A DNA stretch of 64,000 bases from Vibrio sp. STUT-A11. Its GTDB lineage: Bacteria > Pseudomonadota > Gammaproteobacteria > Enterobacterales > Vibrionaceae. Below are positions 35,341 to 44,182 of the stretch, piece after piece. Where the stretch lies: positions 1,922,001-1,986,000 of the forward strand of contig NZ_AP026763.1 of assembly GCF_026000435.1 (NCBI RefSeq), given 5' to 3'. The stretch's first letter is position 1; the number at the start of each line of letters is the position of its first letter. Below the pieces are notes generated by a model that saw only the letters and a program-made list of their open reading frames with translations, was not told where the DNA came from and did no database searches. The translations under genes and the position numbers were made by a program.

Positions 35341-35958
35341 TTAAAACGTTAACCCAAGCGACTTCAAATCCGCCTCACACTGCACAGCATTTTCAAACTG
35401 AATGGCCGCGATACCAACAGCTTCAGCGCCTTCGACATTATATGGCATATCATCAATAAACACGGTTTGCGTCGCTTCCAATGAGTGCTGAGTTAACATT
35501 AACTGATAAATCTCTGGATGGGGCTTTAACAGTCCAACTTCAGCCGATACCGTCGCGCCTTCAAACAGATTCCAAAACGTATAAGTTTCTTTCAAGTACG
35601 AGACAATTTCATGCACATTATCCGTAAGAGCAAACACGCGATAGCCAGCCGCTTTAACTCGCCTGATCAGCTCGACTGAGCCATAAATTAGAATCTGGGT
35701 TTGTTTCACATAATAAAACAATCGCTCGCAATCAAGCTCAGAGAAACCAAGAAGTTGTTGATATTGAAGTTTTGCTTCACTTTCAGAAATAATGCCTTTG
35801 TTCAGATCTAACCAAGTGTCTGACTGAAAGATACTTTTTACTTTTTCTTCAGGAGATTCCACGTTTCCAAACGTTAACCTGACGATTTCTAGTGGCGCCC
35901 AGCGAACAACCACATTTCCGATATCAAAAACAACATTTTTGATATTTTTCGATTCCAT
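35341..35958 (-). CDS. HAD-superfamily (subfamily IA) hydrolase
   Basis: A 205-residue YihX-like phosphatase. Motif I is VVFDIGNVVVRWAP, with the first Asp as nucleophile although the second position is Gly rather than Asp, as in the YihX group. Motif II is in VFALTDNVHEI, the motif III lysine in GLLKPHPEIYQ, and motif IV in VFIDDMPYNVEGA. A four-helix cap lies between motifs I and II. Relatives dephosphorylate sugar phosphates such as glucose-1-phosphate; the actual substrate is unknown. Confidence 0.88.
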   Translation of the reverse strand: MESKNIKNVVFDIGNVVVRWAPLEIVRLTFGNVESPEEKVKSIFQSDTWLDLNKGIISESEAKLQYQQLLGFSELDCERLFYYVKQTQILIYGSVELIRRVKAAGYRVFALTDNVHEIVSYLKETYTFWNLFEGATVSAEVGLLKPHPEIYQLMLTQHSLEATQTVFIDDMPYNVEGAEAVGIAAIQFENAVQCEADLKSLGLTF

Positions 35959-36066
35959 TTCTCTTTCATACCAACTTACGAAATTAGTTTTATTATCTTT
36001 ACTTATTTAAACAGAGCAGGCTTAAAATATTTTTCGTTGAGCCAAAACTAAATACACAATTCATCA

Positions 36067-36417
36067 TCAAAGAAACTGCAGCACCAAACAAGTCACGAAT
36101 GCTGGTAAGCCTGCGATAAACAACACTAGCCCTGTTTGATAGTTAAGTCGACGATGCAATTGTTGTTCTTTGTCAAAATCATGCTCTTTGACCATTTTGT
36201 AGACTTTATCCGTTCTGGGATTGGCGAGTCTGGATGCTTTACTGTCTACACTCGGCTCCCACATAAGCTTTGCCAAGACCCAAATTACGATGACGACAAA
36301 AAACAAAAAATCGACCAGTTGTGTTGTGGCAAAGAAAGGGAAAAACTTCGATAGAACAAACACAGTTAATGCGGCAATCAAGTTGATGAGCAGCACTTTT
36401 TTAATCAAATCAAGCAA
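36067..36417 (-). CDS. Small hypothetical membrane protein, 116 residues
   Basis: Unrecognised. Two adjacent membrane segments at the N-terminus (VLLINLIAALTVFVLSKFFPF and LVDFLFFVVIVIWVLAKLMW) and one at the C-terminus (TGLVLFIAGLPAFVTCLVLQ) enclose a polar, basic loop of about 45 residues. The ribosome-binding site is TTAGGAGGGTGTTTTGC. No enzymatic motif. It is monocistronic. Confidence 0.65.
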   Translation of the reverse strand: MLDLIKKVLLINLIAALTVFVLSKFFPFFATTQLVDFLFFVVIVIWVLAKLMWEPSVDSKASRLANPRTDKVYKMVKEHDFDKEQQLHRRLNYQTGLVLFIAGLPAFVTCLVLQFL

Positions 36418-36526
36418 AACACCCTCCTAAGGTTAAATCCGTTTCAAGTGAAGTAAAAAAGTCGCTACGAATCACAGTTCAAATAGATGCACAACGCGCC
36501 ATGAGTGGCAAATCATGTTTAGACCG

Positions 36527-36964
36527 CTACTCTCTAGTTTCTATGCGATACTGCATTTCGATGAGCTGATGTTCACCAACAATTTCAACCTCTCGAATAA
36601 ACTCAAAACCAAATTTCTCATAGTAATTTCGTAAATAACCATGAGCGTGAATTTCGATACAGCTTACCCCATCATTTCGAGCGTAATCCATTAGCGCTTG
36701 GACAACTTTAGACGCGATTCCCATTCCTCGATAAGGTTCTGTTACCGCGACTCTGGCCATAACGGAAGAGCCGCCTTCTTTTATCGTTAAACGTGCCGTT
36801 GCAACTAAAGCGTCCTTATCCTCTACCAATGCATGAATGGAACCTTCATCTAATCCATCTAGGTCTAACTCTCTCGGTATCTGCTGCTCAACAGTAAACA
36901 CCTGATAACGAATAGCTTGTGCTTTTTTAATGATCTCTGAGCTGTTCCCAGTAATGATTTCCAT
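36527..36964 (-). CDS. GNAT family N-acetyltransferase (ElaA-like)
   Basis: A 145-residue acetyltransferase. The front part AQAIRYQVFTVEQQIPRELD is typical of the ElaA/AHL-synthase-like GNAT subgroup (R..VF..EQ.IP.E.D). Motif A is VAVTEPYRGMGIASKVVQAL, followed by CIEIHAHGYLRNYYEKFGF. Substrate unknown. It sits 11 bp downstream of the racemase gene and may share its transcript. Confidence 0.88.
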   Translation of the reverse strand: MEIITGNSSEIIKKAQAIRYQVFTVEQQIPRELDLDGLDEGSIHALVEDKDALVATARLTIKEGGSSVMARVAVTEPYRGMGIASKVVQALMDYARNDGVSCIEIHAHGYLRNYYEKFGFEFIREVEIVGEHQLIEMQYRIETRE

Positions 36965-36975
36965 ACTAACTTCTT

Positions 36976-37671
36976 TTAATTACCTAATGCCCATTCAACG
37001 CCGTGCGCTGCATGGATTTCCGTGGTGTCATACAAAGGGACCGATGTGTCACTTTGCTTGACTAATAATGCAATTTCAGTACATCCCAGAATCACCGCTT
37101 GGGCGCCCTGAGCGTGTAAATTGGCAATGATTTTCAAGTAACGGTCTCGGGACTCGCTTTTTATTTCACCCAGGCAAAGCTCTTGATAAATAATATCGTG
37201 AACGACGGTTTGCTCATCGGCAGTAGGAACAACCACGTCTATGCCAAATTTCTCTGAGATCCTGCCCTTGTAGAAATCTTGCTCCATTGTAAAACGCGTT
37301 CCCAACAGACCAACTTTGGTGACACCGTCTTGAACCAGGCTCTCTGCGGTCGCATCCGCAATATGTAAAATTGGTATAGATATCTGCGACTCAATTTCTG
37401 GTACAACTTTATGCATTGTGTTCGTGCATATCATTAAAAAATCTGCGCCACCACGTTCTACTGACCTCGCTGCTTCGGCAAGGATCAAAGCGGTTTCTGA
37501 CCATTTCCCTTGATGCTGGAGTTTTTCTATTTCATCGAAGTCGACACTGTATAAGCAGATCTTTGCTGAGTGTAAGCCACCTAACCTTGACTTAACGCCT
37601 TCATTCAGTGCTTTGTAATAACTGGCGGTGGATTCCCAACTCATTCCACCTAACATGCCTACTGTCTTCAT
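36976..37671 (-). CDS. Aspartate/glutamate racemase family protein (YgeA-like)
   Basis: A 231-residue PLP-independent racemase. It begins MKTVGMLGGMSWESTASYY, as in the YgeA group. The two catalytic cysteines are in MICTNTMHKV and ILGCTEIALLV, placed symmetrically in the two alpha/beta halves. YgeA-type enzymes racemise various amino acids such as homoserine or aspartate. It probably forms a small unit with the downstream GNAT gene; the pair could make or modify D-amino acids, which is inference. Confidence 0.9.
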   Translation of the reverse strand: MKTVGMLGGMSWESTASYYKALNEGVKSRLGGLHSAKICLYSVDFDEIEKLQHQGKWSETALILAEAARSVERGGADFLMICTNTMHKVVPEIESQISIPILHIADATAESLVQDGVTKVGLLGTRFTMEQDFYKGRISEKFGIDVVVPTADEQTVVHDIIYQELCLGEIKSESRDRYLKIIANLHAQGAQAVILGCTEIALLVKQSDTSVPLYDTTEIHAAHGVEWALGN

Positions 37672-37744
37672 TTATCTTCCTTTGTTATCGATAAATTTCT
37701 GGATATTCATTGTGCCTCCATGCGCATAACTCCCTGCTAGCACT

Positions 37745-38197
37745 TTAACTTTTTGCCCACTGTTTAAGCAAGCCTTGCATACTTTTCCCTACAAGAACAA
37801 TGAGGACCGCACCGACCAAAACTGGCGTGATGATAAAAGCCCACCCTTGCCCAGATAACATAATCAACAACGGATTTGCCCCTGCTGGCGGATGCGTGGT
37901 TTTCGTCACTAGCATCAGACTCACTGCAATACCAGTAGCCAGTGCCAGAGTCAGAGGTGAAACACCAATATATTGAGTAAAAAACACTCCTACAAATGCA
38001 GTAATTACATGCCCAAATATGACATTTTTAGGCTGCGCCAACGGACTCTCGGGTACGCCAAAAACCAGTACAGCCGTCGCTCCAAAAGGTGCCATAAGCA
38101 GCGCTACATCACTCATTGTGGAATCAAAAAATGAAAGTAACCCTATTGCCAGAAATGCCCCAATGCCTGCGATAACAGATAAACCAAAATTCTTCAT
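37745..38197 (-). CDS. HPP family membrane protein
   Basis: A 150-residue integral membrane protein with four hydrophobic segments. The family name motif HPP is in KTTHPPAGANPLL, and the earlier MAPFGATAVLVFGVPESPLAQP is also conserved. HPP proteins have been linked to nitrite transport in chloroplasts and cyanobacteria, but most bacterial members have no known role. It is divergent from a TetR regulator, with two clear palindromic operators in between, so its expression is probably induced by a TetR ligand. Confidence 0.88.
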   Translation of the reverse strand: MKNFGLSVIAGIGAFLAIGLLSFFDSTMSDVALLMAPFGATAVLVFGVPESPLAQPKNVIFGHVITAFVGVFFTQYIGVSPLTLALATGIAVSLMLVTKTTHPPAGANPLLIMLSGQGWAFIITPVLVGAVLIVLVGKSMQGLLKQWAKS

Positions 38198-38215
38198 ACT
38201 ATTCCCCTAATGAAA

Positions 38216-38233
38216 GTAGACCAAATTGTCTAC
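38216..38233. promoter_or_regulatory. Putative TetR operator, copy 1
   Basis: GTAGACCAAATTGTCTAC is a palindrome with perfect 6-bp arms (GTAGAC/GTCTAC), 18 bp upstream of the HPP start codon. Confidence 0.75.
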
Positions 38234-38242
38234 CAAACTAAA

Positions 38243-38260
38243 ATAGACAAATCGGTCTAC
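38243..38260. promoter_or_regulatory. Putative TetR operator, copy 2
   Basis: ATAGACAAATCGGTCTAC repeats the same TAGAC...GTCTA arms with the same 6-bp spacer, centred 27 bp from copy 1 and 32 bp upstream of the tetR start codon. Confidence 0.75.
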
Positions 38261-38292
38261 TTTTGTCAAACTACTTTTACAGGAGGAGCCTT

Positions 38293-38847
38293 ATGAGTAA
38301 AAAACGTCAGTTATTAGTGGATACCGCGTTATCGCTTTTTTATGCCAACGGAATTAACACTATTGGCATCAATGAAATTTTGAGTGTCTCTGGCGTGGCT
38401 AAGCGCACGCTTTACACCCACTTTGCAAGTAAAGAAGCGTTAGTACTGGCTGCTTTGCAACAAAGGCACGACACGTTTTCTAACTGGCTGGATCAAAAAC
38501 TGTTCGGGGCTAAATCAGACAAAGAAGTAATAGATAAGTTATTTTCAGCGCTTGCGAGTTGGTTCAATAGTCAAGAACCTGCGTTAGGAAAGTTTAGAGG
38601 CTGCTTTTTTATCAATACTTCGGCAGAATTCAGTGATTTGAATAGTGAGATCGCACGTTTCTGTGGGCATCACAAAGAAGAAGTCCGACAAATCATCGCC
38701 AGTCATCTAAAAAGTACGGAGAGTACGTTGCTAAATGCCATTTGCATTTTAAAAGAAGGCGCGATTGTCACTGCGCATGTAAGTGGAAATAGCCAAGATG
38801 TTACCCATCAATGTATTCAAATTCTGAACAAAATGATTGACGATTAA
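38293..38847 (+). CDS. TetR/AcrR family transcriptional regulator
   Basis: A 184-residue regulator. The ATG at 38293 is preceded by AGGAGGAGCCTT, so the longer frame is not needed. The N-terminal TetR domain reads LVDTALSLFYANGINTIGIN, then VSGVAKRTLYTHFASKEALV. The C-terminal ligand-binding domain contains FRGCFFINTSAEF with a cysteine that could sense electrophiles, as in NemR-like proteins, though this is speculation. It is divergent from the HPP gene and the operators between them fit autoregulation plus control of HPP. Confidence 0.9.
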   Translation: MSKKRQLLVDTALSLFYANGINTIGINEILSVSGVAKRTLYTHFASKEALVLAALQQRHDTFSNWLDQKLFGAKSDKEVIDKLFSALASWFNSQEPALGKFRGCFFINTSAEFSDLNSEIARFCGHHKEEVRQIIASHLKSTESTLLNAICILKEGAIVTAHVSGNSQDVTHQCIQILNKMIDD

Positions 38848-38949
38848 CAGCAGTTGGAGAGAGTAAATAAAGTACGCGAGCTTATTGAGTTGTGACGATT
38901 CGAACGATGCCCCATCGCAAAAACACGGCATCATCAAGGAATAACTAAC

Positions 38950-39240
38950 CTATAGAAACTTTACTCTCTCATCAATACACTCATAAGACCCCATTTCGAA
39001 CTCGCGACATATCCAGGGACGGTTTTCATATATTGAGCACATGTACGTTTCTCTGTCTAAAGCCGCACACCAACCATCATCAAGCCTCATCATGGTTTCA
39101 CCACCATACTGGTCGCGGGAAATGAATTGCTCTGGAACACCTGTATCGGAAATGATCATCACTTCGAGGCGGCAGCAACACGCTTTGCAGTTTGAGCAAG
39201 ACGGTGCTTCAGGAGAGGTATTTTTAATCGGTATATTCAT
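38950..39240 (-). CDS. YkgJ family cysteine cluster protein
   Basis: A 96-residue protein of the YkgJ/CxxCxxCC family (zinc- or iron-chelating). The ligands are in CSNCKACCCRL near residue 16, then MCSIYENRPWICREFEMGSYEC near the C-terminus (given as separate parts: MCSIY, RPWICREFE, SYEC). Function is unknown; the pattern suggests a metal or Fe-S site. It is a single gene. Confidence 0.9.
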   Translation of the reverse strand: MNIPIKNTSPEAPSCSNCKACCCRLEVMIISDTGVPEQFISRDQYGGETMMRLDDGWCAALDRETYMCSIYENRPWICREFEMGSYECIDERVKFL

Positions 39241-39468
39241 GAGTAACTACAATTTCGTCAATTGTGCATGATACCTTAAATCTAATATGACTTTCGGAAC
39301 TTTATAAGGAATATTTACGCTAGCATTGATTAAGAATGGCTAATTTATAAATAAACTGCACAGCAAACACGCTTTTAGGCTCGCTCTACCTTAGTGACAA
39401 CAATTCTTTACTTGGTTTGTCAGAACTTACCTGAGACAATGGTCACAACTTACTACAGGCGAAACAAT

Positions 39469-39708
39469 ATGAAACTTTTAGTCCGCAATCTTGCGCGAAC
39501 CACGACCGAACATGAAATTCGTGTTCTTTTTTCAGCCTACGGCACCGTCACTGAGTGCAATCTAGTATTAGACCAAGAAACTGGGCAATCTAAAGGCTTC
39601 GCATTCGTTGAGATGCCAGATAAAGATGAAGCGAAAAATGCACTTGAAAACCTTCATCACACTAGCGTAGCCAAAAACAAAATCCGAGTTAAATTCGCTC
39701 AAAACTAA
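39469..39708 (+). CDS. RRM-type RNA-binding protein
   Basis: A 79-residue single RNA recognition motif. The start at 39469 (MKLLVRNLARTTTEHEIR) follows CAGGCGAAACAAT. RNP2 is LLVRNL and RNP1 is KGFAFVEM, with the aromatic residues for RNA stacking present. Such small RRM proteins occur in cyanobacteria and in many Vibrio and Shewanella, where some accompany cold adaptation. An AT-rich leader of over 200 bp precedes it, and a perfect palindrome follows. Confidence 0.93.
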   Translation: MKLLVRNLARTTTEHEIRVLFSAYGTVTECNLVLDQETGQSKGFAFVEMPDKDEAKNALENLHHTSVAKNKIRVKFAQN

Positions 39709-39720
39709 GCAGCTTTCGGA

Positions 39721-39736
39721 GCCTGGTTAACCAGGC
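39721..39736. terminator. Palindrome after the RRM gene
   Basis: GCCTGGTTAACCAGGC, a perfect 16-bp palindrome 13 bp after the stop codon; no T-run follows immediately, so it may end or protect the transcript. Confidence 0.5.
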
Positions 39737-39885
39737 GTTATGGCAGGTTCCGAACTTTAATCTCACCAGCTTAACCCTTACCCCCTGTCCAATATCTTCG
39801 CTAGACCAGATAAAAAACGCAACGCAGATCCAAATGATGTACGTTGCGGATATCAATTAATTTACTGACTTTTAGCTGATATTAC

Positions 39886-40266
39886 CTAAGCCATGATATG
39901 GGTAGCGCAAAGCTTATTACCCGCAGGATCACGTAAGTAAGCAAGGTACATCTCACGCGGCCCCACCGTTCTTACACCTGGAGGATCTTCACACTCAACG
40001 CCACCACTTTCCAGGCCAGCTTTATGCCATAACTCGACTAACTCTGGGCTATCCACTTTAAAGCCGATAGTCATGCCGTTTCCTGACGTTGCTGCTTCGC
40101 CGTCGATTGGCGCAGTAATAGCAAAAGTCCCCTCAGGGTGAAAATAGAAGCAACGCCCGTGAGCATCTAAGACACCTTCTTGGTAACCGAGCACCGACAA
40201 GATAGCATCATAAAATTGTTTGGATTTATCGACATCATTTGAGCCAACCATAACGTGACTAAACAT
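39886..40266 (-). CDS. VOC superfamily protein
   Basis: A 126-residue glyoxalase-fold protein. It begins FSHVMVGSNDVDKSKQFYDA with the first ligand His, and ends AYLRDPAGNKLCATHIMA, where the usual C-terminal Glu ligand is not obvious. This is the YaeR/lactoylglutathione-lyase-like group. No substrate can be named. It is the last gene before the microcompartment locus. Confidence 0.87.
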   Translation of the reverse strand: MFSHVMVGSNDVDKSKQFYDAILSVLGYQEGVLDAHGRCFYFHPEGTFAITAPIDGEAATSGNGMTIGFKVDSPELVELWHKAGLESGGVECEDPPGVRTVGPREMYLAYLRDPAGNKLCATHIMA

Positions 40267-40453
40267 TTATACTTCCTTTTTAGAGTGTTGTTGAACTAAC
40301 CTACTTTGCTATATCAACTTTCTTATGTCTATTGATGCATTGTTAAGGTGTGAAGCACGTAATATGGTATTTTATATCTTGCTAATATAAACAAAATTCA
40401 AAGGGTGAATACGGAGAAACCACCGAACCTGCTTCCTCCGATTGAGCGTCGTA

Positions 40454-41371
40454 TTAACCACCGATGTGGCAGGCAAATCCCATGGATTCTACTCTACGTT
40501 TGAGTTGCTGGATTTTTTCATCAGGGTTCGATGCCGTATCTTGCATAGGGTAAATACGCCCTAAAAGAGAGTATTTGTTTTCACCAAAACTATGGTACGG
40601 AAGAAGATGAATGGTATCGACATTTGACATGAGTTGAGCGAATTCGCCAATCGCCTGGATTTCTTCTTCGTTATCATTAAACCCTGGAATAATAGGCACA
40701 CGGACCACGACTTTAGTAATAAATGAAATACGCAGGATGTTTTCAAGAATGATTCGATTATCAACACCTGTGCCCTCTTTATGAACATGAGGATTAATGG
40801 CTTTAATATCGACTAATGCTAAATCAATCCAAGGGAAAACATCTTCAATGGCTTGTTTTGAACCCAGCCCAGTAGTTTCTATCGCAGTATGCCAACCTTT
40901 CTCTTTGCACCCTTTAAGTAACTCTCGGGCAAATTCAGGCTGAGCTAAAGGTTCACCACCTGACAAAGTAATCCCGCCACCCGCTCTGCGAAATAAATTT
41001 TCGTCTTTTTTGAGTTCAAGCAACACTTGCTCAACACTCATTCGCTTTCCTTTGATTTCAAGCGCACCAGTAGGGCAAACATCAACACAAGCACCACATT
41101 CATTGCATTTTTCACGATCAATGAAATGTGGGTTTGAGCGAGAAATCGCCCCCGCTTTACAAACATCAATGCATTTACCACAGCTCACACAATCATTTGA
41201 TTTAAAAATCAATTCTGGCTTAGCTTGTTGTGATTCAGGGTTGCTACACCATTTACAAGAAAGTGGACATCCTTTAAAAAAAGAAATGGTTCGAATTCCT
41301 GGTCCATCATGTAACGAATATCGCTGTATATTAAACAAGACCCCTTCAGCAGTGTAATCGACTTTATTCAT
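40454..41371 (-). CDS. Radical-SAM glycyl-radical enzyme activase (diol dehydratase activating enzyme)
   Basis: A 305-residue activating enzyme of the PFL-AE family. The radical-SAM cluster cysteines are 35, 39 and 42 (GCPLSCKWC), binding the [4Fe-4S] that cleaves S-adenosylmethionine. Two ferredoxin-like clusters are inserted after it (Cys61/64/67/71 and Cys89/92/95/99), as in activases of non-PFL glycyl radical enzymes. GGGITLSGGEPLAQ is the SAM-binding motif. It installs the glycyl radical on Gly825 of the dehydratase encoded 72 bp upstream and is the last gene of the microcompartment transcript. It is oxygen-sensitive, so action is expected under anoxia. Confidence 0.95.
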   Translation of the reverse strand: MNKVDYTAEGVLFNIQRYSLHDGPGIRTISFFKGCPLSCKWCSNPESQQAKPELIFKSNDCVSCGKCIDVCKAGAISRSNPHFIDREKCNECGACVDVCPTGALEIKGKRMSVEQVLLELKKDENLFRRAGGGITLSGGEPLAQPEFARELLKGCKEKGWHTAIETTGLGSKQAIEDVFPWIDLALVDIKAINPHVHKEGTGVDNRIILENILRISFITKVVVRVPIIPGFNDNEEEIQAIGEFAQLMSNVDTIHLLPYHSFGENKYSLLGRIYPMQDTASNPDEKIQQLKRRVESMGFACHIGG

Positions 41372-41443
41372 GACAGTCTCTCGTTATTTTTGATAAAAAT
41401 AGGCCGCTTACTTACGTCACGGCCTATTTATTATTTTTAGAAA

Positions 41444-43993
41444 TTACAATTGCTGCTCTGTACGACTAATAATGTCGTCCTGAACTTCTTTCGCTAGTAC
41501 CACGAATTGAGCACTGTAACCTGCAACACGAACAACCAGATCTTGGTGTAGGTGTGGTTTTTTCTGTGCATCGAGTAAACGTTCACGGTCGATAACGTTA
41601 AACTGTACATGCATACCTTTACGGTCAAAGTAGTTTCTTACCAAACCGCTGAAGTTACGTAACCCTTTCTCACCAGCCAATGAAGAAGGCAGGAATTTTT
41701 GGTTGTACAAGGTACCGTTTGAAGCGGTGAAGTGGTCCAGTTTCGCTACTGAGTTCGCCGCAGCCGTTGGACCAGAAACATCTTTACCTTGGCGTGGAGA
41801 AACACCATCAGCCAAAGGCTTAGTCGCTAAACGACCATCCGGCAGTGCCGATACATTCTTACCAAACAGAACATTAGCGGATACCGGGTAGATACCAGCC
41901 TGGAACTGACCACCACGAGTATTGGTGTATTTCTCTACTTCGTCACAGTAAATAGATGCACAACGGCGAGCCACATAGTCGACATCATCAATATCGTTAC
42001 CGAAGCTAGGCGTACTCTCTAAGATAAGACGAATTTCTTCGTGACGAGAAATGTTACCTGACGTTGGAGCAGCTTGTGCAGATGCGTTCGATAGCTGACG
42101 AAGCACTTCTTCTTTGATGGCTTCAGGGCTTAGCGATCCTTTTTGCGCAATAATCTGCTGAACCACGTTGTAGACGTCTTGTTCATCTAATGACATGCGT
42201 CCAGCCGCTGGTGCGCAACCACCTTCTGCATAGCCAAAGTTTGCATCTAACGCATCTTTAAGCTCTGTCATTGTCAACTTGCGCTCTTCAAAGACTTGCT
42301 TCTGCATGGCGTAAACAGAGTCACCCGTATCTGCGACACCGAACGCCTGAGGACCTGTATAGTTATAAATTGCACCGCCATCTTGCAATGACTTACCGCG
42401 ACCAATACAGTCGTCAACCAAGGCAGAAAGGAAAGGCAACGGGCAACGTTCGGCGTGTGCGATATCGACACTATTACAAGCTTCAACCAACTTGCGAACG
42501 AAGTACTTAACTTGCGCTGTGAATGCATCAAAGAAGTCTTCAATATCGGTAAACTGAGTCATATCTTTGGTCACAGGGCCAACTTGTTTGTTGTCTGCTC
42601 GACCGCTGTTTAGCGTGATTTCTAATACCTTGGCCAGGTTAAAGAACGCAGCGTCGTGCCAACCTTCAGTACGGTGTGGTGCTTGTGGTTCTACACAACC
42701 TATGATGCAGTAATCACGAGCATCAGCCAGCGACACGCCACGGTTTTGTAGTGACGGGATGATAACTTCATCGTTATACATTGCCGGAACACCAAGACCA
42801 AGGCGAACCACTTCACAGGCACGGAACAAGAACTCGTCCGGTGTACCCTGCCATACACGAATAGAAAACGAAGGGGCAGGTAACTGAACATGCGCGGTCG
42901 CTTCCATACACATGTAGCTCAGTGCGTTCGTTGCGTCTTTACCCTCTGAAGTTTGACCACCAACACATAGGTTTTGGAATACCGCGTAACCGGCGAATGC
43001 CTGCGCTGAGACTTCATCACGTGTTTTGTTGATGTCGTTGAGTTTTATCCAACAGCAATCCACCAGCTCTTGAGCAAATACTGGGTCAATCGATTTGTCT
43101 GCTTCTAAATATGGATACATGTATTGGTCAAATCGTCCTGGAGAGATAGAGTGACCGCTTGATTCAATTTGCAGCATGCTTTGCAGGAACCAGAAGGTTT
43201 GACATGCTTCCCAGAACGTTGTGGCACCGTGCTCAGGTACACGACGACAGTTTTGGCTGATTTGTTCCAGTTCGCGTTTGCGTTGTGGATCAGATTCGAC
43301 TTGAGCTAGACGCGCGGCTTCATCTGCATAACGGTGTGCGTAAACAATCCCTGCTTCATAACTGATGATGATCGCGTGATAGAACTGTTCTTTTTTAATA
43401 AAATCTGGCTCTGTGCGATCGAGTTTAGATAACGCTTCTTTGACTTGCTCAATAACGCCACGGAAACCAACTCGCAAGACTTTACCGTAATCGACGCAGA
43501 CGTGGCCAACGCCACCATAGAAGTAGTTACCTACGCTGAATACGCCTGCACCCATTGCTTCATGGGTTTCTTCAGACATGTAAGATGCGGCAAGCTCACT
43601 GGTTGTTTTACCTGGCCAGTATTTGAATGCTTCATGTAGCTCTTGCGCGGTCTTTTTCTCAATAATGAATGGATCCGCTACGCGGTGTTCCATTGTTTCG
43701 AATTCTTTTTCTACCCAATCGTAAGAGAACTCAGGGCAAATTTCCGTTGAACGAGGGTTAATCGTTACCGCACCAACAATCAATTCATCTTTACGAATGG
43801 TCACAGGTAGTTCAGTAAAAATCTTTTCAACAACTCTTGCTCTTCTCATGATCGCTGGAAGATGCTCATTCGCTTTATAAGCTTCAGTTGCCAGAACTGC
43901 ACGCTCAGATTCAACGTACGGCTTAGCGTCAAGAATCATTTGTTTTAAGCGCAGAACGCGATCAGTTGGATTAGAAAAACCTTTCTCTAACAT
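41444..43993 (-). CDS. B12-independent glycyl-radical diol dehydratase (1,2-propanediol/glycerol) with internal targeting insert
   Basis: An 849-residue glycyl radical enzyme, predicted to dehydrate 1,2-propanediol to propanal or glycerol to 3-hydroxypropanal. Active-site residues fall at the numbers I recall for C. butyricum glycerol dehydratase: His164 (GVGHVCVDYG), His281-Ser282, Cys433 and Glu435 (IIGCVEPQ), Asp447 (GWHDAAFFN). The glycyl radical is Gly825 (RVAGYSAQF). The protein is 62 residues longer than the 787-residue clostridial enzyme, and all of that is an insert at about 587-648. The insert holds two amphipathic helices resembling encapsulation peptides. The choline-lyase pattern (CVEM with a later WTS) is absent. 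Position 339 is Phe; I recall Tyr there in glycerol dehydratase, which might favour propanediol. Confidence 0.9.
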   Translation of the reverse strand: MLEKGFSNPTDRVLRLKQMILDAKPYVESERAVLATEAYKANEHLPAIMRRARVVEKIFTELPVTIRKDELIVGAVTINPRSTEICPEFSYDWVEKEFETMEHRVADPFIIEKKTAQELHEAFKYWPGKTTSELAASYMSEETHEAMGAGVFSVGNYFYGGVGHVCVDYGKVLRVGFRGVIEQVKEALSKLDRTEPDFIKKEQFYHAIIISYEAGIVYAHRYADEAARLAQVESDPQRKRELEQISQNCRRVPEHGATTFWEACQTFWFLQSMLQIESSGHSISPGRFDQYMYPYLEADKSIDPVFAQELVDCCWIKLNDINKTRDEVSAQAFAGYAVFQNLCVGGQTSEGKDATNALSYMCMEATAHVQLPAPSFSIRVWQGTPDEFLFRACEVVRLGLGVPAMYNDEVIIPSLQNRGVSLADARDYCIIGCVEPQAPHRTEGWHDAAFFNLAKVLEITLNSGRADNKQVGPVTKDMTQFTDIEDFFDAFTAQVKYFVRKLVEACNSVDIAHAERCPLPFLSALVDDCIGRGKSLQDGGAIYNYTGPQAFGVADTGDSVYAMQKQVFEERKLTMTELKDALDANFGYAEGGCAPAAGRMSLDEQDVYNVVQQIIAQKGSLSPEAIKEEVLRQLSNASAQAAPTSGNISRHEEIRLILESTPSFGNDIDDVDYVARRCASIYCDEVEKYTNTRGGQFQAGIYPVSANVLFGKNVSALPDGRLATKPLADGVSPRQGKDVSGPTAAANSVAKLDHFTASNGTLYNQKFLPSSLAGEKGLRNFSGLVRNYFDRKGMHVQFNVIDRERLLDAQKKPHLHQDLVVRVAGYSAQFVVLAKEVQDDIISRTEQQL

Positions 43994-44182
43994 AATGTTA
44001 CTCCGTAATTATTATTCAGTAAGATCACGAGATCAGACTTCAATTATTTTGTCGTGCGGCAATTTCTGTATTTGGGTAAATATTGCTACTGCTTCGTGAA
44101 CGAAAAACGAAAGAAATTGCGCAATATTGAAGGATGTGCTTTCCGCATTGATGCCTTCACCTATTTCTTTATCGTTAATCCA

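Noticed and set aside
31985..40266. A Vibrio superintegron cassette array
   Set aside because: The run of small genes is suggestive, but I find no repeated attC-like (VCR) elements between them and several have their own promoters, operators and terminators.
41444..43993. Reading the glycyl radical enzyme as choline trimethylamine-lyase (CutC)
   Set aside because: The Cys-x-Glu motif is followed by PQ and GWHDAAFFN with Asp at Cys+14, the diol dehydratase pattern; the CutC threonine/tyrosine pattern is absent, and no choline-type exporter is present.
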